A stretch of DNA of 64,000 nt from Siniperca chuatsi (Eukaryota; Chordata; Actinopteri; Centrarchiformes; Sinipercidae), in NCBI RefSeq assembly GCF_020085105.1, contig NC_058043.1, forward strand, positions 6,205,667 through 6,269,666. The letters run 5' to 3'. Positions 27,926 to 38,838 of the stretch are shown here, piece by piece. Every line of letters begins with the position of its first letter. Within the stretch, counting starts at the first letter, position 1. Under the pieces are notes generated by a model. That model saw only the letters and a program-made list of their open reading frames with translations, ran no database searches and was not told the origin of the DNA. A program made the translations under genes and the position numbers.

Positions 27926-29684
27926 ATGTGTGTGTAGGATCTGCAGCAGAGAGTCGAGAGACATTCAGAGGTGGAGACCGTTGATCTGGTTCTGAAGCTG
28001 AAAGATAAACTGGTCAGTACAGATTCATCAATACAAATATTACTGCTTATACTACTACTGTTCATACTGCTAATACTAGTGCTGCTTCTACTACTACTAC
28101 TACTACTACTACTACCTATACTGCTGCTGCTACTCCTAATGCGACTGCTAATATTACTACTATTGCTCATATTGCCATTACTATTGCTACTACCATAACT
28201 ACTGCTAATACTGCTTCTGTTACTACTACTACCACCACCACTGATATTACCACTGCTAATACTACATTTACTGCTGTTTAATACTGCCCCACTACTGCTA
28301 ACACTTACTGATACCAGTACTATCACTGCCACTGTGATTACAACTGGTACCAGTTACACTACAACTGCTACTAGTAGTGATGCAGCTGATACTATTACTA
28401 CTCCTGCAGTAGTTAAGTGTACTGCTTGTGCTAGTAAAAATAATACATAGCATTTTGTCTAAAAAAGATATCTTATATTTGGGCCAATATAGTTATACAT
28501 AAATATTAAAATATGACCGCCCCAATTCAACATGACAGATACCATGTTTAACATCTTTTACACGTATTGTCACATTTAAATAAACAAATAACCAACAAAT
28601 ATATCAAACTACAGTCAGATAGCCTCTCTCCATTTTATAACTTTGAAGATATTCAGCATGAACCAGTAGATTCAGCTGTTCTGTCGTAAACTTACAGCTT
28701 TGATGTCAGTCCAACCTGTTGGGAAAGTTTCCCAGAGATACATGTCTCCCAAGGAGAAGGTGGTCAGCAAAAATCCCATACAAGTGCTGCTAACAGACAG
28801 TCATTCATTCTGAAACTGTTGTAGGTTGAACTAGGCTAACTAAACACTTTTAGGGCTGACTAACTCTGAAAGACTCACTATAAACAGGCTTAAAGAAAGT
28901 GGCTAGCCAGCCAACATTAAGGCTACAAACAACCCATAATGCAACACTCTCTGTAGAAGCTGTTCTTTAACCAATACTTTCTTCATTCTATCTGATGTTG
29001 TGAATAAAATATGACCCCCACTTTTTCAAATATAATTTCCAGAAAAAAAACGACGTCTTATATTCTGGCCAATACAGTACTACTGCTGCTTCCACTACTA
29101 CTACTACTACTACTACTAATACGTCTACTACTTTTACTGCTAGTATAGCTACTGCTATTGCTAAAACAAGGGCTACTACTGCCATTGCTAGTACTGGTAC
29201 CAGTACTATTACTTCTACTGCTACTAATACGGTTTGGATCACTGCCACTGCTATTACTAATACCACTTTTAAAGGACAATTCTGATTTATCACAATTTAT
29301 ACCATCATTACAGATAGAAATGATCGTCAGAAGTACAAAAATAAGTTGTAATACACCAGAATTGTCCTTTTTTTTAAATATGCTTCTTCTACTAGTTATA
29401 GCATTTTGACATGAAACCCTTCATATGAATGTTTCACTGGGGATTTAAATTAACAACTAATGATTAGCAATGATGATATGTATTAATTTATAAGTCTAAT
29501 AAAATGTGAACATTGTTGAATGCTCTCTGGCTCATGGTGCTCTCTGCTGCAGAGTCAGGCGGAGAGGGAGCAGCTACCGGTGCGTCCAGGGACTGTGGCC
29601 AAACTGAGGGCCCACATTGAGGCTGTCATCCTGGCCTTACCAGAGGACCTGCAGGGCATCCTCCACAAGCCCTCCACACCCTGA
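10332..29684 (+). CDS. dennd6a: DENND6A, DENN-domain Rab14 guanine nucleotide exchange factor, complete
   Basis: Coding exons: 10332-10562, 12231-12269, 12543-12585, 17297-17409, 17563-17643, 17891-17996, 19219-19298, 19945-20004, 20223-20278, 21431-21553, 22026-22121, 23485-23579, 24790-24855, 25157-25221, 26214-26303, 26593-26756, 27094-27196, 27938-28012, 29553-29684. They join in frame to 605 aa (I recall 608 in human), and every phase agrees. The protein has an acidic N-terminus (about 1-55), then the uDENN part ([20 protein letters not shown]), the central DENN part ([38 protein letters not shown]) and a C-terminal part with [17 protein letters not shown] and DWIGLY. The family recruits to recycling endosomes, activates Rab14, and so controls ADAM10/N-cadherin shedding and cell migration. 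The intron 4 donor (AAG|GTTCCG) is weak and sits against a CA tract. An adjacent slmap on the other strand matches human synteny. Confidence 0.96.
11518..11813. mobile_element. MITE with long inverted ends in dennd6a intron 1
   Basis: Left end CACACTTTATTTGGATAGT ... AGAGTATTTGTAACATTTCAAC is mirrored by GTTGAAATGTTACAAATACTCT ... ACTATCCAAATGAAGTGTTA at the right. It is about 296 bp with no coding capacity, and resembles a common teleost MITE. Confidence 0.7.
12703..12860. repeat. Diverged direct repeat, copy 1
   Basis: Starts at AACTAGTT and shares ordered blocks with 13245-13395: GCAAAAGTGTTT, GCCACA-CTTG/TGTAG-GC, AGAGAG/GAGGG and GGATAATG. Confidence 0.5.
13245..13395. repeat. Diverged direct repeat, copy 2
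   Basis: Second copy of the 12703-12860 unit, about 540 bp downstream in the same orientation. Confidence 0.5.
13669..13693. repeat. (CT)n microsatellite
   Basis: About 12 CT units in dennd6a intron 3. Confidence 0.95.
14395..14870 (+). mobile_element. Dispersed teleost repeat, forward copy
   Basis: Shares blocks such as CACCAAACAGCAGACAG, GAAAGTGGAGCATTTAGC-like, TTGGTGGAGACCAAACCAGAG and GTGAATATTGGACTTTCATT with the reverse complement of 36600-36990. No coding frame. Confidence 0.6.
14930..15290 (+). mobile_element. Cryptic-palindrome MITE (AATTAATTGGC / AATCTGCAGATGATTA type)
   Basis: Begins TTGATTTAATCAATAG...AGAAAATTAATTGGC and ends AATAATCTGCAGATGATTA. Related copies lie at 57969-58215 (reverse) and 59353-59655. 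Confidence 0.6.
15751..15782. repeat. (GT)n microsatellite
   Basis: About 16 GT units. Confidence 0.97.
16999..17071. repeat. (GT)n microsatellite
   Basis: About 36 GT units in dennd6a intron 3, about 225 bp before exon 4. Confidence 0.98.
17420..17458. repeat. (CA)n microsatellite at dennd6a exon 4 donor
   Basis: About 19 CA units beginning 11 nt inside intron 4, next to a weak GTTCCG donor. Confidence 0.98.
17851..17873. repeat. (TG)n tract before dennd6a exon 6
   Basis: About 11 TG units ending 17 nt before the acceptor AG at 17889-17890. Confidence 0.98.
18441..18770 (+). mobile_element. Dispersed repeat copy B with internal hairpin
   Basis: Starts AATGGGCCAGTTCACCCAAA. Contains a perfect 14-bp-arm hairpin (18653-18666 with 18672-18685, 5-nt loop) and GACAAATAAAACCAAAACTA, a block also present at 46383-46405. 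Related to copy A in the opposite orientation. Confidence 0.65.
19301..19325. repeat. (AC)n directly after dennd6a exon 7 donor
   Basis: The intron begins GTACACACAC..., so the repeat is continuous with the splice donor at 19299. Confidence 0.97.
20016..20091. repeat. (CA)n microsatellite after dennd6a exon 8
   Basis: About 38 CA units beginning 11 nt inside intron 8. Confidence 0.98.
21764..21815. repeat. (ATT)n microsatellite
   Basis: About 17 ATT units in dennd6a intron 10. Confidence 0.97.
22874..23001. mobile_element. SINE-like fragment
   Basis: Has the order GACAGACAGGAAAG ... GAGAGAGTGAGGGGATC ... TTAGACCACAAGGCTACAGG, which resembles a common fish repeat with a degenerate tRNA-like half. 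Short and diverged. Confidence 0.4.
23907..23953. repeat. (TG)n microsatellite
   Basis: About 23 TG units in dennd6a intron 12. Confidence 0.98.
23990..24750 (+). mobile_element. Teleost GTACTTAAGTAC element, near full length
   Basis: Left end TTGGTGGAATGTAACTAAGT then CAAGTACTGTACTTAAGTAC. The right end ...GAATATTTCTTCCAACCACTG is an imperfect inverted match to the left. It is non-coding and about 750 bp, in dennd6a intron 12. Ends of the CAGTGGTGGAA kind suggest a non-autonomous hAT-like element. A second copy is at 51964-52316, with fragments at 48207-48290 and 51590-51712. Confidence 0.65.
25072..25151. repeat. (TG)n against dennd6a exon 14 acceptor
   Basis: About 39 TG units that replace the polypyrimidine tract; only TTGCAG separates them from the exon at 25157. 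Confidence 0.98.
26920..26954. repeat. Perfect 15-bp-arm hairpin in dennd6a intron 16
   Basis: 26920-26934 is the exact reverse complement of 26940-26954, with a 5-nt loop. It lies about 140 nt before the exon 17 acceptor. Confidence 0.9.
27873..27925. repeat. (TCTG)n tract before dennd6a exon 18
   Basis: About 13 tetranucleotide units followed by TATGTGTGTGTAG, which forms the acceptor at 27937. Confidence 0.97.
28020..28395. repeat. Degenerate triplet (CTA/CTG-type) block, intron 18
   Basis: An imperfect ACT/CTA/CTG-rich triplet array. It creates long Leu- or Ser-rich open frames on both strands (27971-28198, 27850-28332), which are repeat artefacts. Confidence 0.9.
29075..29275. repeat. 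Second degenerate triplet block, intron 18
   Basis: Same kind of triplet array as 28020-28395. Related non-repeat segments (TCTTATATT-TGGGCCAATA types at about 28470 and 29053) accompany both blocks. Confidence 0.85.
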
Positions 29685-30769
29685 CCTTTAACCCCTCGGT
29701 CTGCAACTCTAACCCCAGTTTGAGCTTGTTTTAAAGTTTGGGGGGGTAGTGGGTCTCCTCCCAGTTGGCTCCTAGGTGGAGCTCAGACTGGGTCGCTGTT
29801 TGAGGAACTCTTCTGGTCTAATATGGAAAGCACACAGCACAGTTTATGTTTCCTAAAATGTACATCTTCATTTATATTTACCTTTTTTCCCTCAAAACCA
29901 CTACTCACCACTCAGTGGAATTCAGACTAAACGTGTCCCTCACGCCTCAGTGATCATGTGGTATTCAAACAACCAGCCGGACCAGCTGGACCAGGCCGGA
30001 GCTGCCTGACATAAACTAAAGAAAGGAGTGCTTGATGCATTTCTAATTCATCACAGCTTTGCTCTTTCAGCATGCAGCTCAGTACCAGAAGTTCATCTGA
30101 GCCTTTGGTGGCCTGTGTGCAAAGGGATTTGTCATCACCTTGGAGGTGAGAGCAGGAAGATGAACCCAGCTGACCTTTTAACCCTCAGCATTTTTACCTC
30201 CTGACGTTTTTAATTTTTACTTTTTTAACTTGACGATGGACTGCTGCTGTCCGGCGGAACTAACTTTAAAGTTTTTCATCCATTTTAAAGAAATGTTTTT
30301 AAAACAAGTGCACTTCATTGCTAACTGGACCAGTGTGCCCTTCACACGCACGCACACACGCACACTTTTATGCAAACGGACTAACTCTAGCAGAGCCAAG
30401 CAGTGCTTTATAATTCAATTTTACTAAAATGTTAAAACACACACAGAGCATTAAGCACCAGCGACCCTGTAATAACTGTCAATGCAGTAAACGCTCTTGT
30501 CTCGTGTGCTGTAGAGCAGTGTGCTCAGGAGCCAGTCACATCCTTGTATCCATGTCACATGATCTTTGTGTAGCCTATCATAAAAGTCCGAGGAAATATT
30601 CAAAATTGTCCTGAAATGTTGAGAAATATTGGTGTGGGTTGTCGTTATATTTGGATTCTTCTGAAGACTGAATCCACTTGTGTGTCACTTTTGTTGTGTG
30701 AAAACGTGGTTGTATTTTAGCTGACTGATTCTGAGCTCCTCTGAGGGTTGAGAAAAGTCTTTGGCCCAC

Positions 30770-31225
30770 TGGACTGTGAAACTCTATGGAGAGCCATTTC
30801 CACCAAGAAAGAAAAAAGCAACAGAAATTTTAAAAATACCCATGGTAAATCAAAATTAAGAGATATACGAAGACAAAATTATAAGACATGAATTACATTG
30901 TGACATGACATTGTCTCTTAAATTAAAATTATGAGATCTTAAGTTATAATTTTGAATTAAATCAAACTTATGACATTGTAATCTGTAAGTAAATAACTGT
31001 CATGATATGTCAGAATTTTGACTTGTTCTTAATATTTCATAATTCTGACTTAGTCACAATTATTAGTCATCATTTTAAGACAAGATTTTGAATTACTATC
31101 TTATAACTTTGACTTAGTATTAAATTTTTTGACTTATCTTGAATATTTTATTTTTGTCGTTCCTAATATTTCATCTGTTTGTTTTTCCGGGGATGGTCTT
31201 TTATAGTGAAACCCTTTGAAACTTT
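30770..31225. mobile_element. AT-rich element with degenerate inverted ends
   Basis: The left edge CTCTATGGAGAGCCATTTCC and right edge GGGGATGGTCTTTTATAGTG are imperfect inverses, enclosing many TCATAATTTTGACTTA-type units. Confidence 0.5.
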
Positions 31226-32132
31226 GATAAACTTGAGCTCAGTGCAATACTGCTTTCCTCCCTTTCTGGAAAGTTTTCACAGGGCAGCAGTGACACAAGA
31301 AATGCATTTGGGAAATATCTACTTTTTGTTTCTAGTTCACCATTTAAAATGACTAAATCTGGCGAATCTAATTGAATTAATTGCGGTCTTAAGGCTTTTA
31401 ATATTTTTTAAAAGTTACTTTTGAGGAGTTTATTTTGTGCTGTGCATCAGTTTGTAAGAGCAGGTTTTTGAATGGAGGAAGTTAGATTTTGTGATGAAAA
31501 TCAAACTTCTTTGGTGAATGAACTTGGCTACTAAAACATTTATATACACAGATGAACCTGCTCTCACACTTCCTAAGCTGCTCTTTCAGACTCAGCTGAC
31601 ATGTATATTTGGGACAGTAATGCTAAAGTGACAGTAACGGCAGGTTTATACTTCGTAAATGTTACATAAATTATGCAAAGTCAACAGTGTCAGCGACAGA
31701 TTTTGTAATCTCACAGACGATGTTGTTTGTGTCACACAGCTGTCACTGGGTGTGTGATTACGTTTTGAGAAAACAGACGATGATAAAATGTCTCCCTCAT
31801 GTGCTGGTATTAATTTCTCTGAATGTAAAAAGAAAATATATAAACGTGGGGCGAGGCCTCTGGTTGCAGTAGTAGTAACAGTGTGTACTGTTGCTGACAA
31901 ATTATTATTATTTGAGCTAAATCTTATATAATATGACGCAGTGATCACATTTTAGCGTTGCAGTGTAATCAAAATGAGAAAGTTAAGGTTTAAGATGAAT
32001 TATGTTTCCTTTTTTTTCAGTTGTAATGAGACACTTGTACAGTATGTTCCTGACAGCAGTCAAACACTGACATATTTATAGAAATTCAAAATGTCTTCCA
32101 GAGGCAATACATTTCAAACCCAAATATGGAGT

Positions 32133-32632
32133 TAAGTATGGAAGCCCCTTTCTGCCAGGGGAAAAAGTTAGGAATGATAAAAACAATATCCTAATTCTTA
32201 GATACTATTTTCATAATTCTGATTTTAAGTGCATAATTGTGATTTAGTAAATCAAATTTGGCTTATTATTTTAACATTTTGACTTAGAAAGTCACAATTT
32301 CAAGTTAGTATCTTGTAATTTTGATGTAGTATCACAATTTTGATTTAGTAAGTCAATATTTGGACTTGTGTTAATAATTTTGACTAAAATAACCATAATT
32401 TTGAGTTGGTGTCCTGTAATTTTACTTAATAAATCTTGCTATTTTGACTTGGTACAGTACATTAAAATCTTGATTTAATTTTGTCAAGACCTATAAAGTC
32501 ATGCTTTTGACTTAGTAAATCTCATAATTTTGACTTATGTCATATTGACTAGATCATAATATATTATGATTATAATATATTTATATAATTCTAAACTTTT
32601 TTTTTCCTGGCAGAAATGTGTTTCCGTACTTA
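32133..32632. mobile_element. MITE with ~25-bp TIRs enclosing an AT-rich array
   Basis: Left AAGTATGGAAGCCCCTTTCT then GCCAGG. Right CCTGGCAGAAATGTGTTTCC then GTACTTA. These are inverted with a few mismatches. The interior is an imperfect array of ATAATTTTGACTTAGTA-like units. Confidence 0.75.
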
Positions 32633-34753
32633 GGTGTAATTAGTCCCGCCTCCACACACCTACATTGAGTTACTGTGAATAAATTAAAAGTACAAACTGT
32701 CAGAGCTGAAAACGGATACAGTCAGAAAAAGTCCTGCAACAATGGCTAAACAATCAGACACGTTTTAACCAGTGTGCTTTTAGGAGTGCTTAGTAAACTG
32801 TATGGTGGCTTGTGTGCATCTGAGAAAATGGGGAAAAATCAACACTACAGGTAGCATCGTTTTAACTGATATTCAACAGATGGAGCAGCTTTTTGATTTG
32901 GGTTAAAACGATGCAGGTAAAATGAAAGCAGAACCAAAGATTTGATAAGTTAGTCTCATTCTGAATGAATGAAGACTCGTTCCTGTAAAGATAATAAGAG
33001 CAATGCTTATTTAACTGCAGCTCGAGGCTTTGTTCTTACACTAAACTAAATTTACTCTGCTGAAGAGTAAGACTCTGACAAAAATTGGCCTCTGATCACC
33101 ATCCTGCTCAGGATCAGTGTTGCCTTCAGACAAAAAATATTGCTGATGTCTGTTTCAAGTGTTTTCTGATGAACAAGCAAACTACACAGATGCATTGTAA
33201 AAAATAAAAACCAACACGAAGTCCTGTAAAATACAAGAAACTACCGACAAACTCTCACTTCTAACAAAGGGATAATTAGCACTGGTGGGTCTATCAAAGC
33301 ATCATTTCACTGCATGTTTTGGCCCATTAACTACAAATTGTGTTTAATTTGCATAAATCCACTTCAGACTAAACTAAACATTTCAGTTTCAGTGAACTTT
33401 GAGCTAAGTTGTCAAAATCAAATCCTCAACAAAACAAAATTAAACATGGACATCGAGAAAAGAATAATGTGAAATTTATTGTAATCTGTTCTTGCAGCCG
33501 GCTAAAATTTTGAAGTTAAAGGGCCAAAACATGCGAAATCATCTGTCTTTGAAATTACAATTTTTCAACTCAAAGCTTCTTTAGGTCTGATTTATTTGAA
33601 TTCAGGAACATTTCTGGACACCTAACAACAATGTAAAAATTAACAAAACCATATATAATGACAGCAATAACAGCTTAACAGGTCATTTAATTGGTTATAG
33701 TAATTTGTATTTTCAGAGTGTAAATTACTATTACTGTCACTTATTAGCAGAAGATTTGTATTTTCTGAAAGTGTAGATAGTGTTACACATAATTGCACAT
33801 ACAGTTATTTTATGTTTGCATTTTTCAAAATATCAGTTAAAAATGTTAAATGAACCTGTTGTCAAACTTTTGGATTGTCTTTTTGTTTTTGTTTTTTGTC
33901 ATTTTCCTTTGAGCATCATGTAACACTTTGAAATTTGCCTTTTTTTGTCAAGCAGATAATTGTAAAGAAAAATAACAAATGTATGCTGGTTGGAAAAACC
34001 TGTGACATCTGGTTGTTGGGCAACCATGTAAATTTTATATTTGTAAAAAAAAAAAAAAAACAACAACCACCTTATTTTAACAACTTTGAATTTTTATGGA
34101 GGGCTATTCCACTCTGTAGAGAAAGAAGAGTTTTGTACATAATGCTGTAAAGTGAAATAGTCGCCCAGATATGACGTACAATAATTATTTTGCTATTACA
34201 ACAGATGTCTTACTAAATACAGAGATATAAATAAGAATCGCTCCATAAATGTGTTCATTTACCTTTCTTTGAATAATTACAATGTTGTTGAGACACCTTG
34301 ACGTTTTGAATTTGTAGTTTGTTTGTTAACAGACACTGTGGGAATGGAAAGTTTTAGTATTTCTCTTAGCGAGGTGTTTTCAGGATCAGTTAACATTGTC
34401 ACCATTATGTCACATCACTGGTTAACCACTGAGTAACTATTTTGCTAATGTCCAGCTATTTATTGGTGTCAATGACCATATGTTCTTATAAAAATGTGAT
34501 TTATAATGTAATTAAAAGAACCTAATACCAGAAAACATTGATATGGACAATTAACCAAAACCCTAGATTACATTCAAATAATGTTTTTAAAATATGTTTT
34601 TACAACTTTATCAATCATCTAACTATGGTATGGTTAAGGTTTAAAAAAAAAAAAAAAAAGATATTGTTTATGGCAAATAGCCTACGGTTTAAGGTATAGT
34701 TTAGGTTAACATAACTGTAGGTCTGCAAGAGGACACAAAATATATTTTTGTGA

Positions 34754-35032
34754 TCTGAAGGATGTCTTCTGTCAGCCCAGAAAGATGAAATATTTGCCTG
34801 CGATGAAACCAACAGTGAAATTAAATATTTCCACAGACTGAGCCAGCCACTGCCCAAGCCTGCCATAGCTAATGCAGCGGACTTGATGCTTGATGCAAGA
34901 GCAGCACAATATGTGGAAATGTTGGATTTCAACATTAGTTTTTACCTCAGGAAAACATTTTATCATCAAGAGCAGACAGAAGACATATGTGAGATCACAA
35001 GAAGATTTTTAGTGGGCACTATTCCTATTTAA
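34754..35032 (+). other. Unexplained open stretch (93 codons, no ATG at its start)
   Basis: Open from the codon after a TGA (34751-34753) to TAA (35030-35032). The complement of 34615-34935 is open as well. The conceptual peptide has a non-repetitive, protein-like composition (for example SQPLPKPAIANAADLMLDAR), but I recognise no family. Splice sites and homology would be needed before calling it a gene. Confidence 0.2.
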
Positions 35033-36599
35033 TCACAGAGTAACCTAACATACGGAGCACTGAGGTCACAAATGGGGCTAAAGTAAACCATAGAGGGCTA
35101 AATAAGTCTTATTATTGGTAGAACCCATATTTGAGGTATCAATCTGCTCACATCTGCTGCCTGTTCTATCAAATACAAATTTTTGACGTATAATCCATGA
35201 CATATAAATGAGAGAAAATGGGTAGCAACTATTTTCAAATCAAAGGTTTCCTTTCCTTACAGTTTGTTGGTTCCTTTGAGTAATGACAGCTTTGGCTGCT
35301 ATCCATTGGTGTCGGTGAGTAAAAGTTAAAAGCCAGCTGATGTGGACAGAGGAACAGTCATAGCTGTCTAGCTAAGTTAGCTTGTGGCTATCTTCAACCT
35401 TTTTTCAATGCTAGCAATACTTTCATATTTCTGTGGAAGGGCCAAAATGTTGGACCCATTTTTACAGTGCAGTGGGAGAAAAATAGTACGACACTACAAA
35501 TTCAAAATGTCAGCTTAAGCTAATAACATATAGCTATTATGTTGCATAGCGACACGTTTTTTGCTCCAGAAGCCATATAACCACTACACTAAACCACTCT
35601 GATGGCCTGAAGGACTACAGGTTTCATAAAAGTACTGATGAGAAGTGTTGTCATGAAATTGCTCTTTGACTTGTTTTAAGATGATGGCCTACAGTCGTTT
35701 TTCTTTCAAATGCAAATATGTTAATCAAAGTCTTATGTTAACTTTATTGTAACTTGAACCTTGAGGGAATATACTCACTGAGTATCTTTCATGACGTTTG
35801 TTTGCTTTTGCGTGATACAGTATTATAATAAACAATTCACACAGCGGCCATTTTGAACATTTGGGAACTTTTATCTGGAAGACTAGCTAGCTCTGCGCTA
35901 CGTAACTCCTGCTAACCAAGATGAAACACACATAGCATATTTGTGTCACAGTTTTTTTTAAGTGAAAAACATGTTACAAACAGACTCCAAATATCCAGAG
36001 GGATAAAGGTTCACATTTTATTTTGGCCCGTAGCTAATGTTAGTGTTAACTAACGTTACCTAATGCAAGCTAAGTTCTCGTATTGTAGTAAGCTAGTTAG
36101 CTTCCCAGCTAGCTGTTACAGTGGCTTCTTATGTTTTGAAATAACACCATTGTGTTCTGCTTCGTATATTCATGCTAGTTTCTGACCAAATTTTCAAGAA
36201 AGCTGCTGTGAGAATAAAGTCAGATGGGATTTTCCATGCTACATTTCAGGTTCTGGTGAGGTCACTGTCCTCGATTGTATTTTTAAAAAATTAAAAATTA
36301 TTTTCTGTTTTGCTGAACTGACAGTAACAGCTGACATTACTTCAGCCATGGTGGTTATTTTTGTCATTAAACAGACTGCTTCAATTTTAAAGGATTCTCT
36401 TGCCTGTTTTCTATGGAGAGCACTATGATTGTGTCTAATCTGTGCACATGGATTGCTGTAAAGAACAGATTTTTAAAAACTGCACAAAAATGTATAAAAC
36501 CTGCAATAACTTGATTTGTTTTGGCCACTTGGCGGCAGCGGAAGCAAGTTTGAACACAACATTTGCATATCAGCCATTTAAATCGATATAGCAAACAGT

Positions 36600-36990
36600 T
36601 GCTTATTTAAACATCCAGCAGTTACGGAGCAACATTAGCATTTGTTTAGAGTCTTGTTTCTGTCCACCTGGTTAATGTAAGTCCAATATTCACTCTCTTT
36701 TAGCTCTGATTTGGTCTCTACCAACTCCTGAGGGAAATATCTGGCTCTTTAGCTGTTATATGCTCCACCATGTTTGCTCTTACTGTGTCTGTCTGCTGTT
36801 TGGTGTGGCCAAAAACAAACTGAGAGTGAACCAGAACAGTAAAGTTGTGGGCTGGACAGCAAAACGAGCTGAAACTCACTATAAAGCTCAATAAAGCCGA
36901 GGGAGCTGCAGGTTCAGGTGTTGATTCTCTGTAGGTTCATCACTACGAGCGACCCCCTTTCACATTGTTTCACATTATTTGATACATTAT
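36600..36990 (-). mobile_element. Dispersed teleost repeat, reverse copy
   Basis: Reverse complement relative of 14395-14870. Readable blocks include AATGTAAGTCCAATATTCAC, TGTCTGCTGTTTGGTG and GAGGGAGCTGCAGGTTCAGG. Confidence 0.6.
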
Positions 36991-37695
36991 CATAAAAATA
37001 TTGATTATACCCACTTTAAAATGTGAGGGGAAAATAGTAAGGCTTCCAAATATTCATCAGGAATTCAAGGTAAAATCAGGGAATTACAATAACAAGTTTT
37101 TTAAGGAATGTAACACAGTCATTTAGTGCAATACCAGCTAAATTTAAAAAATAACTAGTTACTGGTTTCAGAAAAATAGTAATAAATACTATTTATATTC
37201 CATATGCTGCCACAGACTCTTATAACTCACAAATGACTGCATGCTGAGCTATTAACCTTATAAACAGTGCTTGTATAAGCTAGTTTGGACCAGTACTACT
37301 TGTAGTGAACAAACCGCAGTCAGTGACTACAAATCTTAAAACTGAGCTAAACAAAATGATTCAAATCAGCTAAGTGATTTGTTATTTGATATCCGTCTTC
37401 TCATCTCACTCTCAATCACAATGGGGTCTGACGTCCGAGCTGCATGTTATATAAAATGTACAATCAATAACAATATTCTGTCAGCAATCTCTTTTTTTAA
37501 TAATATACAAAATGAAGGAAACAAATACTCTTAAAAAGAGAATGATATAAAGTCAAAGATGTTAGTAAAAGTTAATTCTTTTACTGAGACTCGTTTGTCA
37601 TCTTGTCTAGTAAATATAATCACTCATACTTCAATCAAATCAGGAATGTTCTCATTTCATTTATGATGAATTATTGATTGATTAATTGTTAGGAT

Positions 37696-37705
37696 TTTAT
37701 TTATT
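37696..37705 (-). terminator. Polyadenylation signals of the pentraxin gene
   Basis: Two overlapping AATAAA hexamers on the minus strand, about 55 nt past the stop codon. They imply a very short 3' UTR. Confidence 0.7.
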
Positions 37706-37756
37706 GTTAAATTAAGAACAGAGGATACAGCTCTTCGTACACATGCACGTGTTTCA

Positions 37757-38807
37757 TTAAAGCTGTTCTGTCTTTCTCTCGTCCCTTTCCCCCACGTTGA
37801 TAAACTCCCACATCTTCTTCTCTCCCTTTGGTCGATGCCCTCTGCGCTTGCTGCTGATTGGCTGTCTTGCATGCCATTCATAGGCGTCCTCCAATAGTGT
37901 GTTTCCTCTGGGAGAGTAGTTGATGGAGGACCAGGTGAGGACGGAGCCACAGTACGGCCTAAAAGCACAATTATATTTTCAAATAACAAATAATACAAGT
38001 CCATAAGTTTATAAATACTACAATAATAATAATAATAATAATTTATATATGAAAGGACATTTAAAGAAATTTTTAAAATAACATTGTTTTATAGCGTCAT
38101 GGAGAAAGCTCACATATTCCAAAACTGGGTTTTGGGGACTTCAGAATAAAAAACCAAACAAAAACTCTATGACTGTTGTCTGTGTGTGTGTTTTTGTTTA
38201 CAGGCTGATTCCAGCATGTCTAGACTAGACCTGATATAGGTGCCTATTGGATACCTTACTTTGGGGAATTTAAACATATTTTGACCAGACGCATTTTATT
38301 TATAAATTATAGAATCATTTCTGTCTGATATGGCTTTTTCACAAAAATAAGTTAAGTTAAAAATTCTTAAAATTGCATCTACTCTTTTTCCCTCCTTGAC
38401 AAATTCAGAGTCTATGAATGTGCAATTTTTTTTCAGCTATTTCAGCCTCACAATGTCTCCATACTGCTCAAGGCATCAGTTTTAAATAAAAAGCTTTTCC
38501 TCAATGAAATAAAGTCCACAACTGAATAAAATTCAGAAATATCTCCCATTCCCCTGAACTACCCACCAGCAAATGTCAGGCTTAATATTAGCTGCATTAG
38601 CTAGCAAGCTAAAGTTTTGTGACTTTATGCAGGAATGAAACATAGTGTAGATTAAATGCTTTTAAGATTTTACTGTTACTTTACTTTTTGTACTGTTTGT
38701 AGACGTGGATACTTGTTGTCTGTGTACATTTTAGTAATGTTGGGTAGATATACTTTTATTTTTTATTTTTTCAACCCGACTATAGATTACTAAAAAAAAA
38801 ACTGATC

Positions 38808-38838
<31 letters not shown>

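Larger units (their letters stand above)
29685..37690 (+). other. dennd6a 3' UTR, then repeat-rich intergenic DNA
   Basis: The 3' UTR begins after the stop at 29682-29684. Its end is unclear: AATAAA hexamers at 32678-32683 and 33203-33208 are candidates, but nothing decides between them. No further gene is recognised before the pentraxin gene. The region holds two AT-rich TIR elements (30770-31225, 32133-32632), a dispersed repeat (36600-36990) and one unexplained open stretch (34754-35032). Confidence 0.6.

Noticed and set aside
27850-28332. 160-aa Ser-rich minus-strand frame and 75-aa Leu-rich plus frame
   Set aside because: Produced by the degenerate triplet array in intron 18 of dennd6a; no start context, splice sites or homology.
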